From positions 68,161 to 132,160 of the forward strand of contig CBDHDN010000046.1 of the NCBI GenBank assembly GCA_965261585.1: DNA of 64,000 nt, read 5' to 3'. Below the pieces are notes generated by a model. The model saw only the letters and a program-made list of their open reading frames with translations. It had not been told where the DNA came from and made no database searches. Each line of letters starts with the position of its first letter. The stretch's first letter is position 1. A program made the position numbers and the translations under genes. This document shows positions 18,128 to 26,400 of this stretch, piece by piece. This stretch comes from CBDHDN01 sp965261585 (GTDB lineage: Bacteria > Pseudomonadota > Alphaproteobacteria > UBA6615).

Positions 18128-19216
18128 CTATTCTGCCGAGATGTCGTTGCCCGCACCAGCTGCGACCGGGATGCCCCAGTCGATATCGCTGCTATTGATC
18201 CTGCCGGCCGCCATGAAATAGAGCAGCGACCCAGGATGCACCAGATGGTCCTTCGGCGCATTCAGAATCAAGTCATCACCCGCGGTGCTGACCGCGACAC
18301 CAAACAGCGTCGCGTCATGGCGGTCCTTGAACGTCGCGAAAAGCGCGCCGTATGGCATCGGACCCACCGTCTCGGGCACCCGCAGGCTGAACTGGGTCGG
18401 CCCTTTCAGGGTCGACAACAACTGGCTCTGCACCCGTGACGAGCCGGGATCCTGTGCCGATCGGACCATCATCTCGATCGTCAGGGAGACGTTGCACTCG
18501 GCTTGCGGAACATGTGCCTTGAGCAACTCAGCAAAGGACTTCTGCTGGAAATATGCGACGAGATGGGCGCTCGGATTGGCGGCCCCGGCGCCCAACGCCG
18601 CGGCCAATGTTTCGTTGTCGTCATGGCCCAACGCGATAACGATGGCCGCATGCGCAATGCCGGCCCGGCGCAGAATATCAGGTGAGTTGAGCGACACGTC
18701 GCGCACGAATCTGACGTGTTCCGGAATGGGATTTTCCATGTCCTGCGCCGAGCACAGCACGATCTCCGTCTGCGCGCCGCTGCTGTCGCCGCGGATGTGA
18801 TCGACCATCCAACGCGTTCTGGCACCCTGCCAGCCGAGGATGACGATGTGGCCCTCAAGCGTCTCGTAGCTTCCCAAGCCGCGCACTTTTTTCCTCCATG
18901 TGTCTGTAAACGCCTGGATTGCCTTCGCGATGATCGTCGTGAACAGCGCGATCCCGCCCGGCATGATCCACGCCGCCGTCACCAGGCGCCCGACCTCGGT
19001 GGTTGGTGAGAAGTCGCCGTAGCCCACGGTTGTCGCGGTGGTCACGTAGAAGTACCAAAAGACCTGTGACTGCGCGACCTCACCACCATCGAACAAGGCC
19101 AATCCGGCCCAGGACACCGCGAAATGGACGAGCGCGACGACGAGCACGACGCTCCAACTGAGGCTCGAAACCCGGAGATAGAGCGCTCTGGCAAGGCGCG
19201 ACAGGATAATGGGCAC
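18128..19216 (-). CDS. two-TM potassium channel with cytoplasmic RCK/TrkA-N-like domains
   Basis: A 362-residue channel subunit. Two transmembrane helices (about 20-42 and 75-97) flank a pore loop with the selectivity filter TVGYGD (63-68). A Rossmann nucleotide-binding domain follows (GHIVILGWQGARTRWMVDHI from about residue 117), then a TrkA-C-like region. The start is GTG at 19216. It heads the minus-strand half of the envelope module and is divergent from yjfI. K+ selectivity follows from the filter; gating ligand and physiological trigger cannot be read from sequence. Confidence 0.88.
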   Translation of the reverse strand: MPIILSRLARALYLRVSSLSWSVVLVVALVHFAVSWAGLALFDGGEVAQSQVFWYFYVTTATTVGYGDFSPTTEVGRLVTAAWIMPGGIALFTTIIAKAIQAFTDTWRKKVRGLGSYETLEGHIVILGWQGARTRWMVDHIRGDSSGAQTEIVLCSAQDMENPIPEHVRFVRDVSLNSPDILRRAGIAHAAIVIALGHDDNETLAAALGAGAANPSAHLVAYFQQKSFAELLKAHVPQAECNVSLTIEMMVRSAQDPGSSRVQSQLLSTLKGPTQFSLRVPETVGPMPYGALFATFKDRHDATLFGVAVSTAGDDLILNAPKDHLVHPGSLLYFMAAGRINSSDIDWGIPVAAGAGNDISAE

Positions 19217-19359
19217 GGGCTGGCTACCCCGGATCCAACATAGGCTAGGCGTTCATTCCAGCGTTTGGCTCCACCGGCCTATTGTGGCGTACACTGATCG
19301 AGTCTCGCCAGCGATCGCGGCACCCACGGGCAATCGGCTTTTTTGTCTTGCAAATATCA

Positions 19360-19383
19360 TTACACGTAATATCTTACACGTAA
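19360..19383. promoter_or_regulatory. tandem TTACACGTAA sites in the divergent promoter of the yjf-like module
   Basis: Two exact copies of TTACACGTAA (19360-19369 and 19374-19383) separated by 4 bp, each with TTAC/GTAA inverted ends. They lie between the channel gene (start 19216, minus) and yjfI (start 19440, plus). The AT-rich island in otherwise GC-rich DNA suggests an operator for both directions. Confidence 0.45.
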
Positions 19384-19439
19384 AGGAGCGTGGCCCGGGT
19401 CGCGACGGGCGCGCAAGGCAGCAGGACGCGTCGCAGCAG

Positions 19440-20063
19440 ATGGCAGCAAAGACATCATCCTACTACCAGACTCGATACCGTGAGCGCCTGCGACAACAAG
19501 GTTTTGTGAAGCGGGAGGTCTGGATCCCGGCCGATGCCACGAAGGTGATCAAAGACTGCGAAATGGCCCTTCGTACCGGCGTCACCCCGATCATTCCGAG
19601 AGTCGAAAGGAAGACGACGATGAGCCAACAGGACACTTGGACCACTTTGAGCCTGCTTGCAGCGCTCAAGGATGCCACGTCCGTGCAAGAGGGTGAAATT
19701 GACGTTGAGTTGGTGGAGGGCGCGGATCCGAGCTTGCTCGTAACGATGAAGGAGTTCGGCGACTTGCCGCTCTATGTGAACGTCAGCGGCGGTCAGATCA
19801 TTGTCGACACCCTGCTATGGCCGGTCGCCGCGGTCAAAGACACCGCCGCGTTCAACATGATGCTGCTGCGGACCCACAAATTGTTCCCGCTCTCCACCTT
19901 CGGCATTACCCAAGGCCCGGACGGCCAGGAGTACTACGAGGTCTTCGGATCGCTGAGCGCGGCTTCGATCTTCGAAAGTATCTTGTTCGAGATCGAGACC
20001 CTCGCCGACACCGCCATCCAGGCGGTCGAGGCCTACCAGTCCGACCTGGACCTGGCCGCCTAG
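19440..20063 (+). CDS. YjfI-like DUF2170 protein
   Basis: A 207-residue protein with a basic N-terminal segment (YRERLRQQGFVKREVWIP) followed by the DUF2170 domain (from about residue 61), with DVELVEGADPSLLVTMKEFGDLP and the FPLSTFGI block. The frame is open further upstream to 19209, but the ATG at 19440 gives a protein that begins with the conserved basic segment; an ATG at 19621 would drop that segment. It leads the plus-strand half of the module, 35 bp before the PspA-like gene, the same order as E. coli yjfI-yjfJ. Function unknown; likely a cytoplasmic partner of the PspA homologue. Confidence 0.8.
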   Translation: MAAKTSSYYQTRYRERLRQQGFVKREVWIPADATKVIKDCEMALRTGVTPIIPRVERKTTMSQQDTWTTLSLLAALKDATSVQEGEIDVELVEGADPSLLVTMKEFGDLPLYVNVSGGQIIVDTLLWPVAAVKDTAAFNMMLLRTHKLFPLSTFGITQGPDGQEYYEVFGSLSAASIFESILFEIETLADTAIQAVEAYQSDLDLAA

Positions 20064-20098
20064 TGCGCTAGGCCCCACGCGACGTAGAGGAGATTACG

Positions 20099-20788
20099 AT
20101 GGGTATCTGGGGAAAAGTGGTTACAGCGGTTCGTGGCGGCGTTAGCGAGACCGGCGAGGCGATCGTCGACCATCAGGCGCTGCGCATTCTCGACCAGGAA
20201 ATCCGTGACGCGGACAACGAGCTGGCGAAATCGAAATCCGCGCTGACCGGAATCATCGCCAAGCGCAAGCTCGCGGACAAGAAGGTCGCCAGCCTCAAGG
20301 CCTCGATAGTCGAGTACGAGGGCTACGCCATGAAGGCGCTGGACCAAGACCCCGGTCTTGCCGTGGAGGTCGCGGAAAAAATCGCCGCCCTGGAGAGCCA
20401 ACTGCACGACGAGGAGGCGATTGGCAAAGCCTATGGCAACAGCGAGGCCCAGCTGCGCAAATCAGTTGCCGCCGCGGAAGCGTCCCTGAAGCGCCTGAAG
20501 CAGCAGGTCGATACCGTGAAAGCGACCGAGAGCGTCCAGAAGGCACAGGCCGCGGTCGCCGCGCGTTACGCCGGCGCCGGTTCGAGCATGCGCGGTGCCA
20601 TCGACTCGCTGGAACGATTGAAAGTCAAACAGGCGGAACGCGCCGCGCGCTTCGAGGCGGCGACCGAGCTCGCAGAGTCGACCGACGGTGCGGATCTGGA
20701 AGCCCGCTTGAAGTCCGCCGGCATCGTTGCCAGCAAATCGAGTGGCGACGACGTGCTGGCCCGATTGCGGGCCAAGAAGCCCGGTTGA
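20099..20788 (+). CDS. PspA/IM30 family membrane-stress protein (YjfJ-like)
   Basis: A 229-residue, almost wholly alpha-helical coiled-coil protein beginning MGIWGKVVTAVRGGVSE, the amphipathic first helix of PspA/IM30 proteins, followed by long heptad-rich helices (about 25-190). PspA-family proteins assemble into ESCRT-III-like rods on damaged inner membrane and limit proton leak. It has GAGGAG as ribosome-binding site. Its stop codon overlaps the start of the downstream rhomboid gene, so the two are translationally coupled. It is the YjfJ equivalent of this module rather than the classical pspABC locus; no pspF or pspBC genes are nearby. Confidence 0.88.
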   Translation: MGIWGKVVTAVRGGVSETGEAIVDHQALRILDQEIRDADNELAKSKSALTGIIAKRKLADKKVASLKASIVEYEGYAMKALDQDPGLAVEVAEKIAALESQLHDEEAIGKAYGNSEAQLRKSVAAAEASLKRLKQQVDTVKATESVQKAQAAVAARYAGAGSSMRGAIDSLERLKVKQAERAARFEAATELAESTDGADLEARLKSAGIVASKSSGDDVLARLRAKKPG

Positions 20789-21411
20789 GCCCGCGCGGCC
20801 GATCGGTGGAGGCGCCAGTCGACAAGATCGTGAAGCGGTTCTCGCCTTTACTGCTTCTGCTTGGAGCAATCTGGGGCGTTGCGGTCGTGAATCTGGTGAC
20901 CGGTCACGCCTTGGTGCAATTCGGCATCGTGCCGCGGTCGGTCTCCGGTTTGGTCGGCATTCCGCTGGCGCCGTTCCTGCATTTCGGGCTGGCGCATGCC
21001 TTTTCCAACTCGCTTCCGCTTCTGATCCTCGGTGGCCTGCTTCTGGTCAGCAACAGGACAGGTTTCTGGCAGGTAACGGGTGCCGCGATCGTCGGCGGCG
21101 GTCTCCTGACCTGGGCGCTGGCGCGCGGCGCGCCGAACGTACATGTCGGCGCCAGTGGCCTACTCTTCGCCTATTTCGGCTATCTCGTGACCCGCGGCAT
21201 TGTCGAGCGCAGCATCGCTGCGATGAGCACCACCCTCATCGTTGTCTTTCTGTACGGCGGCATGATCTGGGGCGTGCTGCCGGGCCGCCCGTTCATCTCC
21301 TTCGAGTCCCACCTGTTCGGTTTCATGACCGGCGTCGCGGTGGCCTGGCTCGGCGGCCGTCGGGCCCCGGAATCGGAGCAGGATTCGGAGCAGGAGCCGG
21401 ATGAGGCGTGA
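20785..21411 (+). CDS. rhomboid family intramembrane serine protease
   Basis: A 208-residue polytopic membrane protein. Catalytic serine is in GASGLLFAY (Ser124) and catalytic histidine in SHLFGFMTG (His176); the HFGLAHAFSNSLPL segment carries the conserved His and Asn of the oxyanion region. Six helices are predicted between residues 20 and 190, and the tail is acidic. The start is probably TTG at 20785, overlapping the PspA-like stop codon by 4 bases; a GTG at 20806 is an alternative. Translation coupled to a PspA homologue suggests it cleaves or regulates a membrane partner of the stress module. Confidence 0.87.
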   Translation: MSPRGRSVEAPVDKIVKRFSPLLLLLGAIWGVAVVNLVTGHALVQFGIVPRSVSGLVGIPLAPFLHFGLAHAFSNSLPLLILGGLLLVSNRTGFWQVTGAAIVGGGLLTWALARGAPNVHVGASGLLFAYFGYLVTRGIVERSIAAMSTTLIVVFLYGGMIWGVLPGRPFISFESHLFGFMTGVAVAWLGGRRAPESEQDSEQEPDEA

Positions 21412-21459
21412 GGCCGGCATGACGTTGCGGCGGACAGGCAGGACGGATTCGACCACGGC

Positions 21460-22251
21460 ATGACCACGACTGTCACCGGCGCGGCCACCGCGGTGCTCGC
21501 GGCAGCGGCGCCGGCGGAGAAGCTGCGGCTGACCGCGGCCGCGGCGGCCGCATGGCAGGCCGGCCGGCTGTGCGCGATCGGCGCGGCCCGGCCGCCCGAC
21601 CATCCGGCCCGGCCGGCCCGACCCGCACTCGTCGCGCCGCGCGCGGTGAAGCGGCGCAAGATCGGCGTCGGCGTGTCTGGCCGCTTCGCCTTGCTCCACG
21701 CGCTGGCCCACATCGAGCTGAACGCCATCGACCTAGCCTGGGACATTGTCGCCCGCTTCGCCGACGAGCGTCTGCCGCGCGCCTTCTTCGCCGACTGGAT
21801 CGAGGTAGCGGCGGAGGAGGCCCGGCACTTCGCCCTGCTGGCGGACCGCCTGCACGCGCTCGGCGGTGACTATGGCGACTTACCGGCGCACGACGGGCTG
21901 TGGCAGGCGGCGTGGGCGACCCGCCACGACCTCGCCGCACGCCTGGCCGTCGTGCCCCTGGTGTTGGAGGCGCGCGGCCTCGACGTGGCGCCGCCCATGA
22001 TCGCCAAGCTTCAGGCCGTGGGCGACGGCGAATCCGCGGCGATCCTGCGCACGATCTACGCCGACGAGATCGCCCACGTCGCGACCGGAACGCACTGGTT
22101 TCGCTTCGCCTGCGCCAGCCAGGGCCGCGAGCCGGTCGCCACCTGGCGCCGCCTGGTGCGGCGGCACTTCAAGGGCGCGTTGAAGCCGCCGTTCAACGAC
22201 GCGGCCCGCGCCCGGGCCGGCCTGCCACCGGCGTTCTACCGCGGCGTCTGA
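21460..22251 (+). CDS. DUF455 ferritin-like protein
   Basis: A 263-residue protein with the DUF455/COG2833 ferritin-like fold. Likely di-iron ligands are in AHIELNAIDL, EEARHFALLADRL and DEIAHVATGTHWF. A proline/arginine-rich linker at about 44-66 and the FKGALKPPFNDAARARAGLP C-terminus are typical. It follows the rhomboid gene by about 50 bp on the same strand and could be the last gene of that unit, although family members occur in many contexts. Its enzymatic role is unestablished. Confidence 0.83.
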   Translation: MTTTVTGAATAVLAAAAPAEKLRLTAAAAAAWQAGRLCAIGAARPPDHPARPARPALVAPRAVKRRKIGVGVSGRFALLHALAHIELNAIDLAWDIVARFADERLPRAFFADWIEVAAEEARHFALLADRLHALGGDYGDLPAHDGLWQAAWATRHDLAARLAVVPLVLEARGLDVAPPMIAKLQAVGDGESAAILRTIYADEIAHVATGTHWFRFACASQGREPVATWRRLVRRHFKGALKPPFNDAARARAGLPPAFYRGV

Positions 22252-22339
22252 CGGTGGCGTCGCGGGGCCCACCGGCTGCCGCCACTCAAAGGCAACGGCA
22301 TCGCTGCCTGACGATCCCTGTCAATGCACTCGAACCCGT

Positions 22340-23465
22340 TCAGGCCGTGTCGCCGGGGCTCGGCGCGCCCGCGACCCCGGCCGCCAGCGAGGCCTCCAGG
22401 AAGCGGTCGATATCGCCGTCGAGCACGCCCTGGGCGTTGCCGATCTCGACACCGGTGCGCAGGTCCTTGACCATCTGGTAGGGCTGCAGGACGTAGGAGC
22501 GGATCTGGTGGCCCCAGCCGATCTCGGTCTTGGCTTCGGCCTCGGCCTGCGCCTCCTCGGCCCGCGTCTGCAGCGCCTGCTCGTACAGCCGCGCCTTCAG
22601 CATGGCCCACGCCTCGGCCCGGTTGCGGTGCTGCGAGCGGTTGTTCTGGCACTGCACGACGATGCCGCTGGGCTGGTGGGTCAGGCGCACCGCGCTGTCG
22701 GTCTTGTTGATGTGCTGACCGCCGGCGCCCGAGGCGCGGTAGGTGTCGACCCGCACGTCCTTCTCCTCGATATCCACCGTGATCGAGTCGTCGATCACCG
22801 GATATACCCAGACGCTGGCGAAGCTGGTGTGCCGGCGTGACTGGGAGTCGAACGGTGATATGCGGACCAGCCGGTGCACGCCGGATTCGGTGTGCAGCCA
22901 GCCATAGGCGTTGTGGCCCAGTACCTTGATCGTCACCGACTTGAGGCCGGCCTCCTCGCCCGGGCTCTCCTCGATCCACTCCAGCTTGTAGTCGTGCTGC
23001 TCGGCCCAGCGCGCGTACATGCGCAGCAACATTTCGGTCCAGTCCTGGGATTCGGTGCCGCCGGCACCGGCGTGGACCTCGAGGTAGCAGTCGTTGCTGT
23101 CGGCCTCGCCCGACAGCAGGCTCTGCAGTTCCAGCTTCTCGGCCCGCTTGGCGAGCGTGGCAAGCGCCGCCTCGGCCTCGGCCACGACCTCGGCGTCGGC
23201 CTCGGCCTCGCCGAGCTCGATCAGCTCGATGTTGTCGGTAAGCTGCTGTTCCAGCGCCCGGAAGTCGGCGATCGCCTTATCCAGCCGGGCCCGCTCGCCC
23301 ATGATCCGCTGCGCCCGCTCCTGATCCTGCCACAGCGCCGGATCCTCCGCTTCCGCATTCAGCGCAGCGAGGCGGGCGATGGCCTGGTCCCAGTCAAAGA
23401 TGCCTCCGCAGCAGTTCGAGCGACTGTCGAATGCGATCGGCAAGCTGTGCGGTCTCGGCGCGCAT
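22340..23465 (-). CDS. prfB: peptide chain release factor 2 (programmed +1 frameshift)
   Basis: RF2 recognises UGA and UAA and triggers peptide release. The main frame has the SPFDSQSRRHTSF class-specific block and the catalytic GGQ in GAGGQHINKT. It lacks its own sensible start. The true start is the ATG at 23465 in another frame, giving 23 codons that end LRRHL and then TGA at 23396-23394. A +1 shift at CTT-T joins this to DWDQAIARL, for a 374-residue protein. The site CGG AGG CAT CTT TGA C has the internal GGAGG, slippery CTT and TGA-C context of the classic RF2 autoregulatory frameshift, so low RF2 raises its own synthesis. It is downstream of PBP1A on the same strand. Confidence 0.95.
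23393..23408 (-). promoter_or_regulatory. RF2 programmed frameshift site
   Basis: Minus-strand order: internal Shine-Dalgarno GGAGG (23407-23403), CAT, slippery CTT (23399-23397), in-frame TGA (23396-23394), then C. This matches the E. coli prfB recoding site in order and spacing. Confidence 0.93.
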
Positions 23466-23653
23466 GGCGTTCCCCCTGGTTCTCGGTCCTGGCAATCGGC
23501 CCGCTATGCGGGCGAGCGGTCGTCCCGCCTGGATGCCGGTCGAGCAGCCGGCGCCCGAACTAATGATCGGCATTGATCGCCGGATCAAGTCCGGCGGCCC
23601 AATGCGGCCCAAAAACCGGGGAGGGGGAGAGGACGCGCGGCCGGTTCTGCCGG

Positions 23654-26071
23654 CTAGTAGATGCCGCCGCCGCCGCCCGAGGGCGACACGCGCGGCGCCT
23701 CGGCGCCGCCGATCACCGGGCCCACTCGGTACGGCTCCGTCCCCGGCTTGAAGGCTTCCAGGATGACGTTGCCCTCGCCGGCCTGGGCGACCAGCCCGGT
23801 ATTCACGTTGACCCGCACGAGGCGGATGCCGGGCGGGATACGGAACGGGATCTCCGGCTGGTTCTCCAGGGCCTGGGCCATGAAGGTCTTGAAGACCGGC
23901 GCGGCGACCGACGACCCGGTCTCGCCGCGGCCGAGCGAGCGCGGCTCGTCGAATCCGATATAGACGCCGACGGTAAGGTCGGGAGAGAACCCGATGAACC
24001 AGGTGTCGAAGTTCTCGTTCGTCGTGCCGGTTTTGCCGGCGAGCGGCCGGCCGATGGTACTGATGCGCCGGCCCGTACCGCGATCGACGACGCCTTGCAG
24101 CATCGACACCATCTGGTAGGCGGTGCCCGGGTCGATCACCCGTCCGCGCCCGTCGGGCAGAATGGGCGGCGCCTGGCCGGTCCAGCCCGCCACCGCGCAA
24201 TTCGCGCAACGGCGGGTGTCGTGGCGGAACACGGTCAGGCCGTGCCGATCCTGGATCCGGTCGATCATCGTCGGATAGATGCGCCGGCCACCATTGACGA
24301 TCATGGCATAGGCCGTCGTCAGCCGCAGCAGCGTCGTCTCGCCGGCGCCGATCGCCATGCTCATCTGGTGCGGCAGCGTATCGACGACGCCGAAGCGTTC
24401 GGCAACGTCGGCGACGCGGTCGATGCCGACGGTCTGGGCCAGCCGGACGGTCATCAGGTTGCGCGATTTCTCGACACCCAGACGCATTGGGCTCGGGCCG
24501 TAGAACTTGCGCGTGTAGTTGGCCGGCTTCCACTTGCCCAGCCCCGGCCCCTGGTCGAGGACGATCGGCGCATCGAGGATCAGGCTCGATGGGGTCAAGC
24601 CGGAATCGAGCGCCGCCATGTAGACGAAGGGCTTGAAGGCCGAGCCCGGCTGGCGCAGCGCCTGGGCCACCCGGTTGAACTCGCTGAGCTCGAAATCGTA
24701 GCCGCCGCTCATCGCCAGGACCCGTCCCGTGTGCGGATCGAGCGCGACCAGCGCCCCCTGGATCTGCGGGATCTGGCGCAAGCCGAACGTCGCCGGTGGG
24801 TATGTTTTGCCGTCCGCCGCCTTGGCGACCGGCTCAACCAGCACCACGTCGCCAACGGCCAGCGCGTCGCCCGCCGCGTCAACCTTGGGCCCGAGCCGCT
24901 GCCCCTTCCGCCACGGCCGTGCCCAGGCCAGCTCGGCCAGCGGGACAACGCCAAGGCTGCCGTCGTCGAGGCCGATCTCGACCCGGCCGGGCACGATGGC
25001 GAGAACGGCGGCGAGCCGCCAATCGCGTGTGCCGCGCGGCGGGTCGATAACGGCCAGCTCGGCGCGCCAGTTGCCGACGTCGGCGAGCGTCGTCACCGCG
25101 CCGCGCCAGCCGTGCCGGCGATCGTAGACGATCAGGCCCTCGCGCAGCGCGCCGTCGGCGATCTTCTGCAACCGTGGGTCGAGCGTCGTGCGGACCGACA
25201 TGCCGCCCTCATAAAGGGCGCCCTCGCCATAGCTGGCGACCAGCTTGCGCCGCACCTCTTCGGCGAAATAGGCGGCCTCGACGAAGTCGTCGCTGAAGCC
25301 GGGCGCCGCCACGACCGGACCGGACGCCGCCCGCAGGGCCTCGGACTCGCTGATCCAGCCGTCCTCCTGGAGCCGCCCGATGACGTAGTCGCGCCGCACC
25401 TTGGCGGCCTCGGGGCGTTGCACCGGGTTGTAGTTGTTGGGCGCCTTCGGCAGGCCGGCCAGGAAGGCCGCTTCTTCGATCGACAGCTCGTTCAGCGACT
25501 TGTTGAAGTAGTTCAGCGCCGCGGCGGCGATCCCATACGAGCCGGCGCCGAGGTAGATCTCGTTCAGATAGAGCTCAAGGATCTCATCCTTGCTGAAGGC
25601 CCGTTCGATCCGGAAGGCGAGGATCGCCTCGCGGATCTTGCGGCTCAACGCCAACTCCTTGGTCAGCAGGAAGTTCTGCGCGACCTGCTGGGTAATGGTC
25701 GAGGCGCCGATCAGCCGCCGGCCGGTACCCAGGTTGCGCACGTTGGTGACGACGGCGCCGAGGATGCTGACCGGGTCGACGCCGGGGTGGCGGTAGAAGG
25801 ACTTGTCCTCGGCCGCCAGAAACGCCCGGCTCACATGCTCCGGGATCGCTGAGATCGGCACGAACACCCGGCGCTCCACGGCGTATTCGGTGATCAGGCT
25901 GCCATCGCCGGCATGCACGCGAGTCATCACCGGCGGCTCGTAGTTCGCGAGTTGCTGGTAATCAGGCAGGTCCCGGCCGAACTCCCAGAACACCCAGACG
26001 ACGCCGGCGCTGCCGACGATCACGCCCAGCGCCGCGAGGCGCACCAGGATGCCGATTATCCGTCCAATCAA
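23654..26071 (-). CDS. mrcA: bifunctional penicillin-binding protein 1A
   Basis: An 805-residue class A PBP that polymerises and cross-links peptidoglycan from the inner membrane. One N-terminal helix (about 6-28) is followed by the GT51 transglycosylase domain (EDKSFYRHPGVDP, GASTITQQVAQN, RKIREAILA, LYLNEIYLG). An OB-like insert follows, then the transpeptidase domain with SxxK (GSAFKPFVY), SxN-like SRNLMT and KTGTTNENFDTWF. The glycine-rich C-terminus is short. The start is TTG at 26071. It lies between the amidase gene and prfB on one strand, the usual alphaproteobacterial order. Confidence 0.95.
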   Translation of the reverse strand: MIGRIIGILVRLAALGVIVGSAGVVWVFWEFGRDLPDYQQLANYEPPVMTRVHAGDGSLITEYAVERRVFVPISAIPEHVSRAFLAAEDKSFYRHPGVDPVSILGAVVTNVRNLGTGRRLIGASTITQQVAQNFLLTKELALSRKIREAILAFRIERAFSKDEILELYLNEIYLGAGSYGIAAAALNYFNKSLNELSIEEAAFLAGLPKAPNNYNPVQRPEAAKVRRDYVIGRLQEDGWISESEALRAASGPVVAAPGFSDDFVEAAYFAEEVRRKLVASYGEGALYEGGMSVRTTLDPRLQKIADGALREGLIVYDRRHGWRGAVTTLADVGNWRAELAVIDPPRGTRDWRLAAVLAIVPGRVEIGLDDGSLGVVPLAELAWARPWRKGQRLGPKVDAAGDALAVGDVVLVEPVAKAADGKTYPPATFGLRQIPQIQGALVALDPHTGRVLAMSGGYDFELSEFNRVAQALRQPGSAFKPFVYMAALDSGLTPSSLILDAPIVLDQGPGLGKWKPANYTRKFYGPSPMRLGVEKSRNLMTVRLAQTVGIDRVADVAERFGVVDTLPHQMSMAIGAGETTLLRLTTAYAMIVNGGRRIYPTMIDRIQDRHGLTVFRHDTRRCANCAVAGWTGQAPPILPDGRGRVIDPGTAYQMVSMLQGVVDRGTGRRISTIGRPLAGKTGTTNENFDTWFIGFSPDLTVGVYIGFDEPRSLGRGETGSSVAAPVFKTFMAQALENQPEIPFRIPPGIRLVRVNVNTGLVAQAGEGNVILEAFKPGTEPYRVGPVIGGAEAPRVSPSGGGGGIY

Positions 26072-26384
26072 TCCACTGCTCCGGAACCGAAAGAAGTCAA
26101 GGTGCCATTAACGTTAACGCGGTCTTGCGACCACTGAACCGTCAATACTACGGCGCTTACAATGCCACAAAATATGGCGGAGTTATGACCAAGAAGAAGG
26201 TCGTGAGGAGTTGATGGCGCGAACGCGTCTTCGTTGAATTCGCGCCGGTGCGCTCTCTCTCACGGCCGCCCCAACCGACGATACAACGGGCCCCCCGATA
26301 TCGGTGGCCGCGTGGTGAGCGGCTGGTCCCGTATCAATCTCCCGAGCGATTGGCTCCCGAGCGATTGGCTCCCGAGCGATTGGC
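26072..26384. other. intergenic region between amiC and PBP1A genes
   Basis: About 310 bp without a supported gene. It holds a perfect 10-bp palindrome TTAACGTTAA (26108-26117) about 40 bp upstream of the PBP1A start and, at its right end, most of the 15-bp tandem repeats that run into amiC. A minus-strand TTGACG lies near 26140 but has no good -10 partner. Confidence 0.4.
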
Positions 26385-26400
26385 TCACGAGCGATCGGCC
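26341..26400. repeat. four 15-bp tandem repeats spanning the amiC stop codon
   Basis: Three exact units of CCCGAGCGATTGGCT (26341-26385) plus a fourth with three differences (26386-26400). The repeats are in the amiC reading frame. The C-to-A change at 26387 creates the present TGA; without it the amidase would continue as Ala-Asn-Arg-Ser-Gly repeats to another TGA at about 26338. Confidence 0.85.

Noticed and set aside
20099..20788. Classical phage-shock pspABC operon
   Set aside because: The PspA-like gene is flanked by YjfI and rhomboid genes; no pspB, pspC or pspF is present.
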